Part shown: in pieces, positions 34,546-46,800 of the stretch | Layout: every line of letters begins with the position of its first letter | How positions within the stretch are numbered: the first letter of the stretch is position 1 | NCBI GenBank assembly: GCA_032622095.1 | Contig: CP136065.1 | Span: 99,145,343-99,209,342 of the forward strand | Reading direction: 5' to 3' | Source: Siphonodentalium dalli | Lineage: Eukaryota > Mollusca > Scaphopoda > Gadilida > Siphonodentaliidae | Length of the DNA stretch: 64,000 nt | Notes under the pieces: generated by a model | Told to the model about the DNA's origin: nothing | Databases searched by the model: none | The model's input: the letters and a program-made list of their open reading frames with translations, nothing else | Program-made: the position numbers and the translations under genes

Positions 34546-36026
34546 ATATTGTACTATCCCATTATCTATATCAGGTTCACGGACTAGTGCGCAGTATGAT
34601 TTTAAAATGGTACAATGTGTGTAATAGTATGTGTGAGTAATACTAATTAGTATATGTTTTAGTTCAAATTAAATTCCGATGCTGTACATACTAAGTTCAT
34701 TCACTGCATGTCGTACCCCGAATTACCGTCAGACTAATAGTACCACCAAATCTATTTCCGTCTGCGTGGAAATCCCAAACTCTGATTGGCTAGCGTAAAA
34801 TATAACATATGACTTTATATTTAGTCAAGTGTTTGTTCTGACTTGCGTATCAATTGATCGACATTTGTTCGTTTAGACAGTATTTTCGCGAGTTTGGAAT
34901 CATACCCGTATAATCGGTATTGTATGCCAGTCGGTGTAAATTTTATATTTACCGGTCTCTGTTGTAAGATCTAACGGCCGCGTTAATTGTTTTGGTCATT
35001 TTGGCCATATGGGGAAGTTCATGGATAATACAAGGAAATGTGTAGTTGGTTAAAATGCTATCTCTAATCCACCTAAATCCATAAAAATGTTTCGTATCGA
35101 TGTGTTTGACCAGCCAAGGCCATGATAGATATACAATTGGATTAGGTGAATAGCAATATTTTTAACCCACACACAAGTTGATACTTTGAAATATATTCAC
35201 AAAGTCGCATTAATTGATGTACCGGTTTAAATCTGGTATCAATATATGGTACTGGTTAAATGCTTATATTTCGTGGACATATATATACCAATTTAATGTT
35301 TGTGCCACACCCAGTTACTGAAACCATGTCATTTGAACTTGGAATGAGTAGGTTTTCAAATAACGTGATACGTTATTATCATATTATCCGGTCGTATCGG
35401 GAAAACGACTATGTTTAGTTTTAGGAATGTTTCCCTTTAACCTTTGCTATACTAAATGCACGATTTCCCATTCAGTTATAATATTATACATTGAAATGGT
35501 ATATTATTCATTTGGAGGTATGTTCGTGTAATAAAAGCAGACAACAGACAGACGATAAGCTAACATAATTGCAGGATTCGTATTGTTTGTCCAGTATAGA
35601 AAGGGTTAAACTCTTCCACATGAGAGTGATAACACAAACAGACACATTGCCGCATTGGCACATATACGCTGCAAACAGTTCAAAAATGCCCGTATCCTTT
35701 TCCATCCATCGTCCTGTTCATTCCATTTGGATGACGGCTTGACAACGTAACTTTGATTTGTTACACAACTAGTAGTATCGATTATGTATACAAGGCAGTG
35801 CGCATTTGTCTTCCATTCAAATCGTTGGCGCTTCTAGTCGTGCCTGTAGGCAATACGTCCGCATATTGCATTGTACAATTGTGGAAGTATCTGGTACATT
35901 ACCATATAATCACACACCCTTACAGTCACACAATTAGCCCAGTAGGAACAAGTACATTTCGCCATACGGTGTACATGAACGTTTCTGATTACTTCATAAA
36001 AAGCAATGAACACCAATGTCACTTCA
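34546..36026. other. No gene; R3 repeat and an imperfect inverted repeat
   Basis: An imperfect stem pairs GGTTAAAATGCTATCTCTAA near 35048 with its near complement ending near 35168. A copy of repeat R3 is at about 35440-35560. Nothing else is supported. Confidence 0.4.
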
Positions 36027-36862
36027 AGCCTCTCACGCGCTCTCTGCGTGGTGTCCATTTCACAAACAAGCCTTGAACCACCTACGTCTCTTCAAGCCGA
36101 TCGTGTGCACGTGTTCTCTGCGTGGTGTCCATTTCACAAACAAGCCTTGAACCACCTACGTCTCTTCAAGACGATCGTCTACACGCGCTCTCTGTGTGAT
36201 GTCCATTTCACAAACACGCCTTGAACCACCTACGTCTCTTCAAGCCGATCGTGTGCACGCGTTCTCTGCGTGGTGTCCATTTCACAAACAAGCCTTGAGC
36301 CACATACGTCTCTTCAAGCCGATTATGTGCACGCGCTCTCTGCGCGGTGTCCATTTCACAAACAAGCGTTGAACCACCTACGTCTCTTCAAGCCGATCGT
36401 CTACACGCGTTCTCTGTGTGGTGTCCATTTCACAAACAAGCGTTGAACCACCTACGTCTCTTCAAGCCGATCGTCTACACGCGCTCTCTGTGTGATGTCC
36501 ATTTCACAAACAAGCCTTGAACCACCTACGTCTCTTCAAGCCGATCGTGTGCACGCGCTCTCTGCGTGGTGTCCATTTCATAAACAAGCCTTGAGCCACC
36601 TACGTCTCTTCAAGCCGATTATGTGCACGCGCTCTCTGCGCGGTGTCCATTTCACAAACAAGCGTTGAACCACCTACGTCTCTTCAAGCCGATCGTCTAC
36701 ACGCGTTCTCTGTGTGGTGTCCATTTCACAAACAAGCCTTGAACCACCTACGTCTCTTCAAGCCGATCGTATGCACGTGCTCTCTGCGTGGTGTCCATTT
36801 CACAAACAAGCGTTGAACCACCTACGTCTCTTCAAGCCGATCGTATGCACGCGCTCGCTGTG
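36027..36862. repeat. 74-bp satellite array, about 11 units, with four-unit higher-order repeat
   Basis: Each 74-bp unit contains GGTGTCCATTTCACAAACAA, CCTACGTCTCTTCAAGCCGA and a variable CACGCGCTCTCTG region. Variants follow an order: unit 2 (CTACACGCGCTC, TGTGTGATG), unit 3 (GTGTGCACGCG, GAGCCAC), unit 4 (TTATGTGCACG, TGCGCGGTG, GCGTTG), unit 5 (CTACACGCGTTC, TGTGTGGTG), then units 6-9 repeat that series. The higher-order period is therefore about 296 bp. Since 74 is not a multiple of three, frames shift every unit and it is not coding. Confidence 0.92.
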
Positions 36863-38784
36863 CGTTGTTGGGAGATTGTATTGGAATTGAACAATATATG
36901 TTTCTTACAAAATTGTTCAAATTATTATTGTTCTATTAATAAGTACTTGTATATTATTATAAGAAATTGAATTAAATAAATATATTCGGGTTTACCCAGA
37001 GCTGTTGTCAAGGAAGCCATTACGGCATATGAACATCGTTCAAGGTTTTAAAGCTCGTTTTGGTTTCCCATAAGCTGCGAAAGCATACCCCAAGAGCTAG
37101 TCAGTGATTGATGAAAACGCATTTAATGTGATAGATCGTTTTGACGCAATCGTGAATATTTTGCTTCAAGTGCTTAAGAACGACAACTCGTCCTGACGCA
37201 ATCTATCAAACCGAGAAATGTGCAATGCGATCCGGAAATCTAATTGAAATGGCACATAGCAGTTGGTTTGCAAACATCGGGCCATTGTACTGTTTAATTG
37301 CAGCTGCAGACGGCAATTTCTGGTAACCACAAACTGCTGCAGCGCGACCAGCATGCTGTGTGACATGTCGAATTAAATTATCTCGACCCTTGCAGTGATA
37401 CCGAGAGCAATGGGAATATTGGGCAGGTGTCCCTCCTCTCCTCCATAAGGGAGCAGACAGGTTCTCCCAGTAGGCATACTCACCAGCCATGTTTATTTTA
37501 TAAACGGGTTGGTTTATTTCGCAGAGGTCTAGCGGCCACGGTTTTTGCGCTGTGACAACGAACCTATTTCGATTTAAAACCATGTAAAATGTCCCTATCT
37601 CTGGTCAGTTCAGATTTATTTCATGCTTGGAATCCTGCAATCATATCATAACTGCATGTTACGCCCGCGGTAGACTAGCACATTATGCCGACGCTCGCAA
37701 AATTCGTCACGTGGACATGGGGATTACCCTCGGTTGTGTTGGCTGTATTCTGCATGTGGGTTGAATCTACTTTGTTACGGGTATTGTTGGTATCTGCTTG
37801 TCGTATAACTGGTATCATTGTATATCTAATGAATATCTTCAAATTTACCATAACAAAACGCCCAATGTATAAATGCAATTTGACCAACAATACCATGGCG
37901 ACATTGTTATGGATATTGCATGTATTCGGTAACCCCATCTAAATTATACCCCTACATTATACACTCGCCTGGTTTTTAATAAAAACTATGCGGCCAGCTT
38001 CGTGCAGCTGCGAAGACTGGGAACTATGTCACCCCCGATGGGTCTTCACAATTTTGACACACATTTCGAAACTTATCGTGTATTTACATGAGTTAGTGGC
38101 CGTATTTAAGTCAATCCTCGTTACACTCGGGTGCGTCTTCTCGATCGTGGGTGGTGGTTTTGGGAGGGGGGGGTCGGTTGTCCAGATTGAACGCATTTAA
38201 AATTCTAGACTTTTCAACGATATATCCACATACTTTAGCGACCGGAGAACGTTATATTATGCATTCAAACTGTTTGACCTGGACGTTTAAGTTTCCCGGG
38301 CAAGTACGATGCTATTATATAGCTTCTTATATTCAAGCCTAATTTTTACAATAAATTTCCGAACTCTCACCTCATGGAACACCACTCATCAAAGAGACGT
38401 ACGCCCCCAACATAATATTAAATATATATATATACATATAAGTTCATCCCGATCGAGTTGTTTCATTCATATATATATATATGTTCTGCACACCAATTAG
38501 CGTGTGCAATTTTTCTATTATTTTTGCACATCAATTCATTTGCACCAATTGCACACTTACGGCTATACTGTGGATGTGGCCTCGCAGCGGGATGAAACTC
38601 ATACGGAAGTCCCTATTGAAACCTCTTGTAATTAAACCATTGAACACCATTTCCCATGGGAGTTGATCTAAAACACATGGAGAATTTCGATAGGGACTTT
38701 CCAGTTTTCTTCACTAAACGGTCTCCCGAAAAGAACGCAGTCGCCTCCAAAATTTTCGAGCACTCAAGCTCCCGTTTGGAATTA
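36863..38784. other. No supported gene; inverted repeat partner at 37430-37510
   Basis: The minus strand at 37430-37510 contains TTTATAAAATAAACATGGCT followed by GGTGAGTATGCCTACTGG, matched in opposite orientation at 39727-39800. An AT microsatellite lies at 38415-38482. The other ORFs are short and unsupported. Confidence 0.4.
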
Positions 38785-39740
38785 GCTCCATCAGACTTAT
38801 TTTATTTTTGACATTACTTCTCGTACGCAGTGGGTCCTTAGAACTGAATCCTGGCCCTGGTAATAATGGCAATAATATTTATTGATCCCACGACGAACAT
38901 CAAACGCTCTCGATTTTTCACTTAAATATAAGAAGTATCAGGCATAAACTACTGCGGCTGGTCGACGAAATCGAAGATTACGATATTTTGTGTTTCACCG
39001 AAACCCTCATTGATGCAGCATTTCGCAGCCATAATATACAGCTTTGAGGATTCTCTGACCCTGAGAGATATGACGGTTCGAGCCACGGAGGAGGTATCGC
39101 AGTTTATTTTGCTGATCATCTCGTATTCGAACGTATACCCTCTCTCGAATTCGATGATTCAATATTGTGGTTCAAGCTGACTTCCAGGGCCTCCTGCTAT
39201 CTATGTGTGTCCCATATCGTTCTGATCAATTGTGTAATGAGAAGTACTCGGAGCTGATTGACCAGTCCATATATCAGACTGTCACAACTGAGGAGAATAA
39301 AATTTCTTGTAAATAGACAAACCCTCGAGATAATGTTCAAAACTTGCGTACTTCCTATAATGGAATACGGAGACGTTGTTTGGAATCTATCATGACCCCT
39401 CATCAGAACCAACTAAAGACGAAATCCTAAGTAAAATGTGTAGAACGTTCTGTAATGAGGAACTGACTTTGAAACCCCCACCATATTACAATACAGGTCA
39501 AAGGAGATTAAACATTTTGCACTGTTAGACTTAGAAATAACTGTAGTGACCTAAACTTTGATAAATATGAAAACTAAATCTCAGCTCATCCAAACTGTAC
39601 TTATGAAAATTCATGTGAAGACGCAAACCATTTTTCTTCTTCAGCTGTATGTAGAAGCAAGAAATCGGATGCGGGCTCGTTTCGATGAACTTAACGTGAC
39701 CATTATCTCCGAAAAAGATCTCCAGCCGTTTATAAAATAA
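38785..39740 (+). pseudogene. Internally deleted LINE with degenerate 2A-like leader
   Basis: The plus strand resembles the LINE at 20.4-25 kb but is heavily decayed. A hydrophobic leader (FLTLLLVRSG) precedes SLELNPGP at 38835-38858, a 2A-like motif with the first Asp replaced by Ser. Endonuclease pieces follow: FHLNIRSIRHK, LCFTETL and GGGIAVYFADH, with an in-frame stop and a frameshift. Near 39270 the sequence jumps directly to the RT thumb (CVLPIMEYGDVVWN) and then to the C-terminal Cys/His region (TGQRRLNILHC, NCTYENSCEDANHF). Roughly 2 kb, covering the end of the endonuclease and all RT catalytic motifs, is deleted. Confidence 0.8.
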
Positions 39741-39800
39741 ACATGGCTGGTGAGTATGCCTACTGGGAGAGCCTCTTCTGCTCAGAGGGGGGATATCCCT
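39727..39800. repeat. Inverted copy of the 37430-37510 sequence
   Basis: CCGTTTATAAAATAAACATG followed by GCTGGTGAGTATGCCTACTG is shared with the reverse strand of 37430-37510. The two inverted copies flank the deleted LINE, about 2.2 kb apart, and the right copy abuts the LINE stop codon. Confidence 0.75.
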
Positions 39801-41380
39801 TGACGACCATCTTGGATTTCTACTTGTATACCTGTAATTCTGGTATATTCAGGTGTATACAGGCAAATGTCCCCGATAAAATAATAGTCTGTTGCATTGA
39901 ATTTTATTGTACTATTATCAGTTGATATATAATAGGCGGTGACACACATCCTACCTCTATAATTTATATTATAACTACATCCGAATGGGGCCACATGACC
40001 ATGTTCATCACCACGGTGCATGCAGACCTACTATTTTATATACGATCCAATTTATGTGGATTTATGCAGGGATGTTGCATTTTATGTTTCCTATCTGCTA
40101 CACTTTTTGTTATGTTCAGGTATGAACACTACATAACCTATATGGGCCTTAACTTGCCACTTTTGACCTGACCACCCATGGTCATGGCGGCCATCTTGAA
40201 TTTCCACCAGCATGTCTGCATTTCAGATATACCCAGGCCTACAATGGAACAAATGGCTAACGTAAATATTGTTTGCGGTAGCTATTTGTATTTTGTTTCA
40301 TAATATGTATTAGTAATTGATTAGCACACGACCAAGTCGAGACAATTTTGTTTTGTCAGACGAGCAACAACGGAATACAGAGTTATGTCACTACCAAAGA
40401 AACAAGCTTGTTTGAACTGGTATGACTTCAAACTCTCCACCCTAGAAATTGTTTTCCAGTATTGCGCATTATCATATACCCTCCCAACTCCCCTAGCTCA
40501 CCAGTGCTATGTAACCAAGTATACCCTTGCGGGTCATATATGGATATCATATCAGTATTCTATTTCAATAAATACCACTCAATAAAACATGAGAACTCAA
40601 CCAATGTGATGCTTTCAACCACCAACATAACTCATACTGTCATATTTTCAGTCGTATTTGCATTTCTTTGAAATCGGGTATATCCGTAGCAACCGTTGCT
40701 ATCCACATAAGAACTAGATTGTGCTATATTTTAGTCAGACTCACCACAACATCAACTATTATGGATGTGCTCACGTTAGATTATGCTACATAAGTCAGTT
40801 GAGTCGGTTAAAGTGATCATAATATAAATGCATTTCGTCAATGCCGGGTTATTGCATAGCAACCGATGCTAAGGGAGGTCATGTCGCGAATGCCTCCATA
40901 TCTGTTAATATTCAGTGGTGTATGGGGAATATACATGCCAAGTTTCATGCTTGAATAATTCGTTGCACAATTGTTACAACAAGCGTCCGGACTACACTAA
41001 GTACAAATAAGTGCACATCGTTCTGGCTCTGACTGTACCGATTACCTTGACCCCGTTTCATCAAAATAAAATTAAATAGGCAACCGAGTGCGCCCGTCTT
41101 CACAGAATTACATATCCAAGACCATGGACACCCTCCAAATTCGCATAAATACACGTTTGGCATTCGAATTTGTACATCAATTCGCATAAATGCGCATTTG
41201 GCATCAAACGAGTTGAAGTGACGTGAACAACTCGCTGAGGTGTTCAAGACTGAATAGCAAATAATCATGCCAAATTTAGTTATTTTCATAAATTTGATGT
41301 CCAAGTAGTCATAAATCAGTGTCATTGCTATAAGCAAATAACAAAATGAGTATTATTCGCGCAACCATTCTGAACCATTG
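39801..41380. other. No gene seen
   Basis: AT-rich sequence with short local similarities (AATTCGCATAAATNCNCNTTTGGCAT twice near 41140-41205). No coding support. Confidence 0.4.
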
Positions 41381-41704
41381 TCCAGTAATGCCCAAAGTAA
41401 TTGACCACTTAACCACAGCAGAATTATGGGTAATTTTTCAGGATTTAGTCGGAAATATGGCTTGTTGCCATTCATTGGAAAGCTCTCGGCGAGAGCTTTC
41501 CGATGAATGGCAACAAGCATATATATATTATTTTTCAGGATTTAGTCTGATTTAGTCGGAAATATGGCTTGTTGCCATTCATCGGAAAGCTCTCGGCGAG
41601 AGCTTTCCGATAAATGGCAACATGCCATAGTTCCGACTAAATCCTGAAAAATTACCCATAATTCTGCTGTGGTTAAGTGGTCAATTACTTTGAGCATTAC
41701 TGTA
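41381..41704. mobile_element. Nested foldback MITE, CAGTAATG termini
   Basis: Outer inverted arms begin CAGTAATGCCCAAAGTAATT and end in the complement followed by CATTACTG and TA. Inside, a second palindrome, with GAAAGCTCTCGGCGAGAGCTTTC at its centre, occurs twice (about 41480-41503 and 41582-41605), so the element carries an internal duplication. The same family is at 49531-49694 and, as a half copy, 11715-11832. Confidence 0.88.
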
Positions 41705-42069
41705 TACTGCCGTAATATTTATGCCAAATAATGCGTCCCGAATAAAGTGGTAAATATTTACATATTTGCGTAGTTCTATTGTTGTGTTTTCTGAAATTGG
41801 TACATGTAAAATCGATGTTGGTTTGGATTTTAGACAATCTTAGTTCTTTGCTACATGGGACATGCGCTTGGATACTATCTGATTGGTTTTATTCCATGAG
41901 ATAAGTCCACAATATGTCTTTAACTGTTGGGAATTTATATTTCAAAAGTAGTTTGTCGTTCGTATACTAACACACTACAACTCCCTACGACACATTGTCA
42001 GGCAAATGTGCGTGTGAGGGTGTGTGTGTGTGGGTGTGTGAGGGTGTGTGTGAGGGTGTGTGTGTGGGG

Positions 42070-42121
<52 letters not shown>

Positions 42122-42948
42122 GTGCATGTGTGCGTGTGTGAATGTGTGTGTCCGTCCGTGCGTCCGTGCGTGCGTGATTGCATGCGTGTTGGTGACTTTT
42201 CTACTCTACAAGGCAACGGGGTCCCCATATGCACTTATGTAAAGTCATTTAGTTCATATAATTCAAACACGGGGGGCAAGTCACACTCCCGTGTAACATC
42301 CCTTGTATTCTGGCCGATGTCCACTCGACATTGTTTCTGGGCGACAAATTTCTTTGATCAAGGAAATATTGTTGTATATCGCCAATTGATTATTCACTCT
42401 AACACGGGGAATTAATACGTATCGCCACTTACACGCGTTTCAAGTTCACACAAACGTCAACATTGTGGCGCCTAACACATTGTTAAACGGATGCTGTAGG
42501 AATCCACTTGGAAGAGGTGCAATCGGAGATTCATCGATCGCTTAGAGAATCTCTGGCTGTTACGTTCTAATACCGTTGGCATTAGTGATACAAAACGTCG
42601 CGCGCTCACGTCGTTAGCAAATGGTCGCGTGTGCAATGACCGTCTGCTGTGTGTTCCGAGCGATGATGGATTAGTTCCACTCGTCAACAGCGAGCACACC
42701 CTTTGTTCTGGTGAGTTGTGAATCAAGGTTTCATGCATTCCGTTAATATATCGAAAGTATGTTTTCTCCTTTTTTTTAAAGCATAACTCTCGTCATCAAC
42801 AGTTGTTTCCCTTTGTGGTTGTGAAGATATTTTCGGTGTGTGTGCGTGAAGGAACTTCAGTGAAACGTCATTCTCGTTATTCGAGAAATATCTTATCGTG
42901 CGTTAATTAATTCCAACGTGAAGGTAAGTTAGTTTAATTATGCATTGA
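41705..42948. other. GT microsatellite and one exon-like frame
   Basis: A (GT)n-rich tract spans 42011-42178. A plus frame at about 42497-42711, after GGATGCTGTAG and ending at GTTCTG/GTGAGT, is open (RRFIDRLENLWLLRS, SDDGLVPLVNSEHT). It could be an exon, but its acceptor lacks a pyrimidine tract and I recognise no family. Confidence 0.35.
42011..42178. repeat. (GT)n microsatellite
   Basis: Interrupted GT/GTGC tract, purest at 42070-42115. Long ORFs over it on both strands are artefacts of the repeat. Confidence 0.97.
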
Positions 42949-43283
42949 TTAAAGTGGTACTGTCCACTAAATCCGGCCATGTATATACGGGACCATCTCC
43001 TATTATACTCAACAGAATATATGCAACAAATGAATGAATTTGAGCCACTCGAGTGCTATATGAACGATGTAAACACCATGATAATTATAATCAAAATGAG
43101 TTAATAGCTCCAGCCATAAATTCATTTCCATTGTAATTACCATGTTGTTTTACATCGTTCATAAAGTAAATGATGTATTTTCCATTCATCCGCAGCTCAA
43201 TAATTTGTTGCATATTTTCTGTTGAGTAAAATAGGAGATGGTCCCATAAATGGTCGGATTTATAGTGTACAGTCTCCCTTTAA
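42949..43283. mobile_element. TTAA-flanked MITE with arms of about 130 bp
   Basis: The left end reads TTAAAGTGGTACTGTCCACT, and the right end complement reads TTAAAGGGAGACTGTACACT. Both continue through GGACCATCTCCTATT, ACTCAACAGAA, ATGCAACAAAT and ATGAACGATGTAAA. The 335-bp element is bounded by TTAA on each side. It has no coding capacity. The TTAA boundaries suggest piggyBac-type mobilisation, though the termini lack a canonical CCC start. Confidence 0.82.
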
Positions 43284-43895
43284 GTTCAACAGACCACCTA
43301 TTATATGAACATTTCCAGCTAATGAATATGAATCATTCTGTTCTGTATTCTGCTTTTATTACATTAGCAGCCCTCCCCACATGTAATTTACAAGATAGTA
43401 ACATTTCGATTACTATGATCGGCAATATTTCGCGGCTTTCTTATAATGAAATTTTCTTAAAGAGATATTTTGTACTTACAAATTATGTATATGCATTCAG
43501 TGAATCAAAATGATAAGTGGGTACACGGGCCACTTTGCCCACTGAAAGAATATAGCATTCAACTAACATTACCTCAAATCCATTCACGCTGGTCGTACCT
43601 ATCAGAAAACAACGTGTGAACTATACGTACAACATTTACTCCTTAATTTATGGAACTAACTACTTTATTCCGTATTCCAGTTCAATCACCCCAGCTGAAT
43701 GGTTCACGTCACTTTAATAGTTCCTTGACACATATGATTATGAACTGTTGACTTGTAAGATACTCGTATATTTCGCTAAACATGTAATTTACACGTATGT
43801 ACAGGGGTGTTAGATAAAGTTCCGTTCGCCGTTGCTAGTCAGTGACGCCGATCAAAATAGATGTTCGCAATACACCAACTCATAATCTTCAAGTC

Positions 43896-46800
43896 TTAAT
43901 CCTTCCATTACTGGAGCTTCCTGAAATTTAGCTAAAACCCTGTGCCAATGCATTCTGTTATATATGCGAGTCTCCCATAGGAAGCCTCGCATATATAAGA
44001 TAATACATTTGCCTAACAATATTTACCGTGACCTTGTAAGCCAGTGCCTTCTCTTATATTAGTCTGGTCGATGAAAGGTTTGACCTAGAATAAATTTGAA
44101 CAAAGTTGGTTTGTATACCATTTTGAAGAGGAATATATTCTCTATAACATATCCAAAATCGGCGAAAATCCACATTTTTAGTAATTCAAGATGGCGTCCA
44201 AGATGGCTGCCATTTCCGTTAATTTAGTTTGATGCAATTATAGTGAGAAAATCTTGTCATATATATACACATGTATATATATTTGTGAAGACATAACGCC
44301 ACCTTTCTGTGCCAAAATTGGAAATCCCCGTCCAAGATGGCAGCCAATATGGTGGCCGGAAGTGAATTTTTTTACGTTTTTTACTAGTATTTTTAAGATA
44401 AATTTCTGCTGTTTGGAACTGGTTGAGAATTGTAACTTTATTCTGTATTTAGCATGTTAAATGACCTTTGAAGCAATGAAATATGCCATCCATGGGGTCC
44501 CAACCCCTTCCGATCACTCAAATATTTTACAGAACGTGGTATAATATATCACAAAATATCACCATTGGGATTCTAGTCATATTTCATCAAGAAATTGGAA
44601 GAACTGCGCAATATAAATTATGCTTCCTATTTTTTATTGATATTCCAGCTGGATATTCCAACTCAAAATTACCAAAATTGTCACTTTGGCTCCAAATGGC
44701 TGCCAAAATGGCAACCTATATATGAAAAACGGTAAATATTGCTCCAGCGTACTATGCAACTGCTTACAAGTTGTGGTTTACACACACAATTGACTATTCT
44801 GTCTTATATGTATTGAATACTAACATTTGTGATGCATATAGGTTAATTGTTACTATTTTAACCACTGAAATCACCATAATTAATTGAATTTTTATGTCAC
44901 AAACTTGACATCAAAATCGGCAAAAATTCACTATTCAGGTTTGAACCATTTATTAAAAGTAAAATGGAACTATCTTTGGTATCAACTGTGTGTATTGTTT
45001 TGATATGTGCTAACTGTGTCACACTGAGGTATTTTAGACAATATTGCTGAAGATGGCTTGCAAAATGGCAAAAAAAATTGGTAAAATGTTGATTTGTCAC
45101 ATATATTCCGAACAGTATTCAGTGTTTTCCAGAACAGGTAGCAGATTGTGACTCCCTTGGTTATTAAAAATGCTACTTAGTCAACTTAATGTTCTACTCT
45201 GGTTGTCCCCGTACCTTAAGAGGCATGAAAAGTTAATTTAAGGGATGCAGTATGGATTTTGCCGAAAACTTCTTTCGGAATTCTGTCCATGTTTTTTTGA
45301 ACTGAAATGGGCAGAATTTGAAACGGAACTGGGAGGGATCTTAGTATGTGGCTACTCTGGCCAATTATAATCAACATTGATCAACATAATACAGTGTGTG
45401 TCTGTTGAGTGTATGGCTATAGATGAGGTGAGTATGTATACTGTTATTGTATTTACGAATAATATGAATAGTTATACAATGTGTGATTATATGTATGGGG
45501 TGTCCATTTGTATATAAGGAGTAGCGTATGGTCCTGTGTGAGGTGAACATGCATGTATACAGGGAGTGACTGTGCGGTCATGGGTGGGATGTACATGTGT
45601 ACATTGGGTGGCTGTATTGTCATGGGTGGGTGTATATGTATAGACGCGTTTGCTGTATGGTAATGGATGGGGTGTATGGGTAAATATCGAGTGGTTATGT
45701 GGTTATGGGCAATGTGTATATGTGTACATGGAATGACTGCAGGGTCAATGTTGAAGTGTATATGCATACCTGAAGTATAGTTTGATGGTAATTGGCAGGC
45801 TTGTGTATATATAGTGACAACATGGTTATGGGTGGGATGTATATGTTTATCTGCTGTGCTGTATTGTCATTGGTGTGTGTACCGTTATACAGTGAATGCC
45901 TAAATGCTGCTCATGGATGGGCTGTGTACGAATACAGCGAGCGGCTGAATTGTAATGGGTGGGCTGTATTTGCAAGTCTGAAGTGTACGAATGGCCGTGT
46001 CTGCGGGGTATAGGTATATCCAGAAGGACTGTATGGTAATTGATGAGGTATATACACATTGAGTGACTATGGTCATGGGTTAGCCAGTACAGACAACCAA
46101 CCAATACAGGTAAGTATAGGCTAACAAATACATGTAAGTGGGTGTCTGACAAGGTGACACATCTGTCCGCGTCAACGAAAATCACACCTAGTCCTCCGGA
46201 ATGACAATAACAAGTCAGAATGGAGCACTGACTGACGGACCATAAGGCCTTTCCGTTTGTCAACATAAGTATAGTGAAATAAATAATGGCATACATCCTA
46301 CCCGCCATATAATTTCCCCACACAATGAAGGTGGTACATAAATGTATGGATGTCAAAAGAAAGGGGGATGTATGTTAGACATATTACAGAATATTCGAGG
46401 CTAAATATATAATGACCAAGGTCCCAATTTCTCGCAGACAAATTGATCCCCGTTTTAATGACATGAATGTTGAGGTGGAAGCTGGGTCCTGGAGCAGTTA
46501 AATGAATTTTGAAATGTTTTATAACGTACCCACAAAAACAAGATTTTATTTTATGCCAAAAGTAGAGTTTAGACATTTTTGGAAATACTCCCAAATGAGT
46601 TGAAAAGATGCCAAAATGTTTGGATAATATCATCATCAGTTGCAGATCGCTGACAGTGTGCCATACTAAGCAAATATCACATTACATTTCGACTCATTAC
46701 CTGCAAGACACGAGCCCTTGTATATCTTGAGTGGCTATATGGCCATGGTGTGGCCAATATGTATACAGGGAGTGCCAGTGTGGTACAATTAATGGTGAGG

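Noticed and set aside
36027-36862. Repeat array as CRISPR or as a coding repeat
   Set aside because: There are no spacers, and the 74-bp period shifts the frame each unit.
41927-42415. 162-codon Cys/Val-rich plus ORF
   Set aside because: It is an artefact of the GT microsatellite.
42497-42711. Exon-like plus ORF with a GTGAGT donor
   Set aside because: The acceptor is weak and no domain is recognised; kept only as a note in the regional entry.
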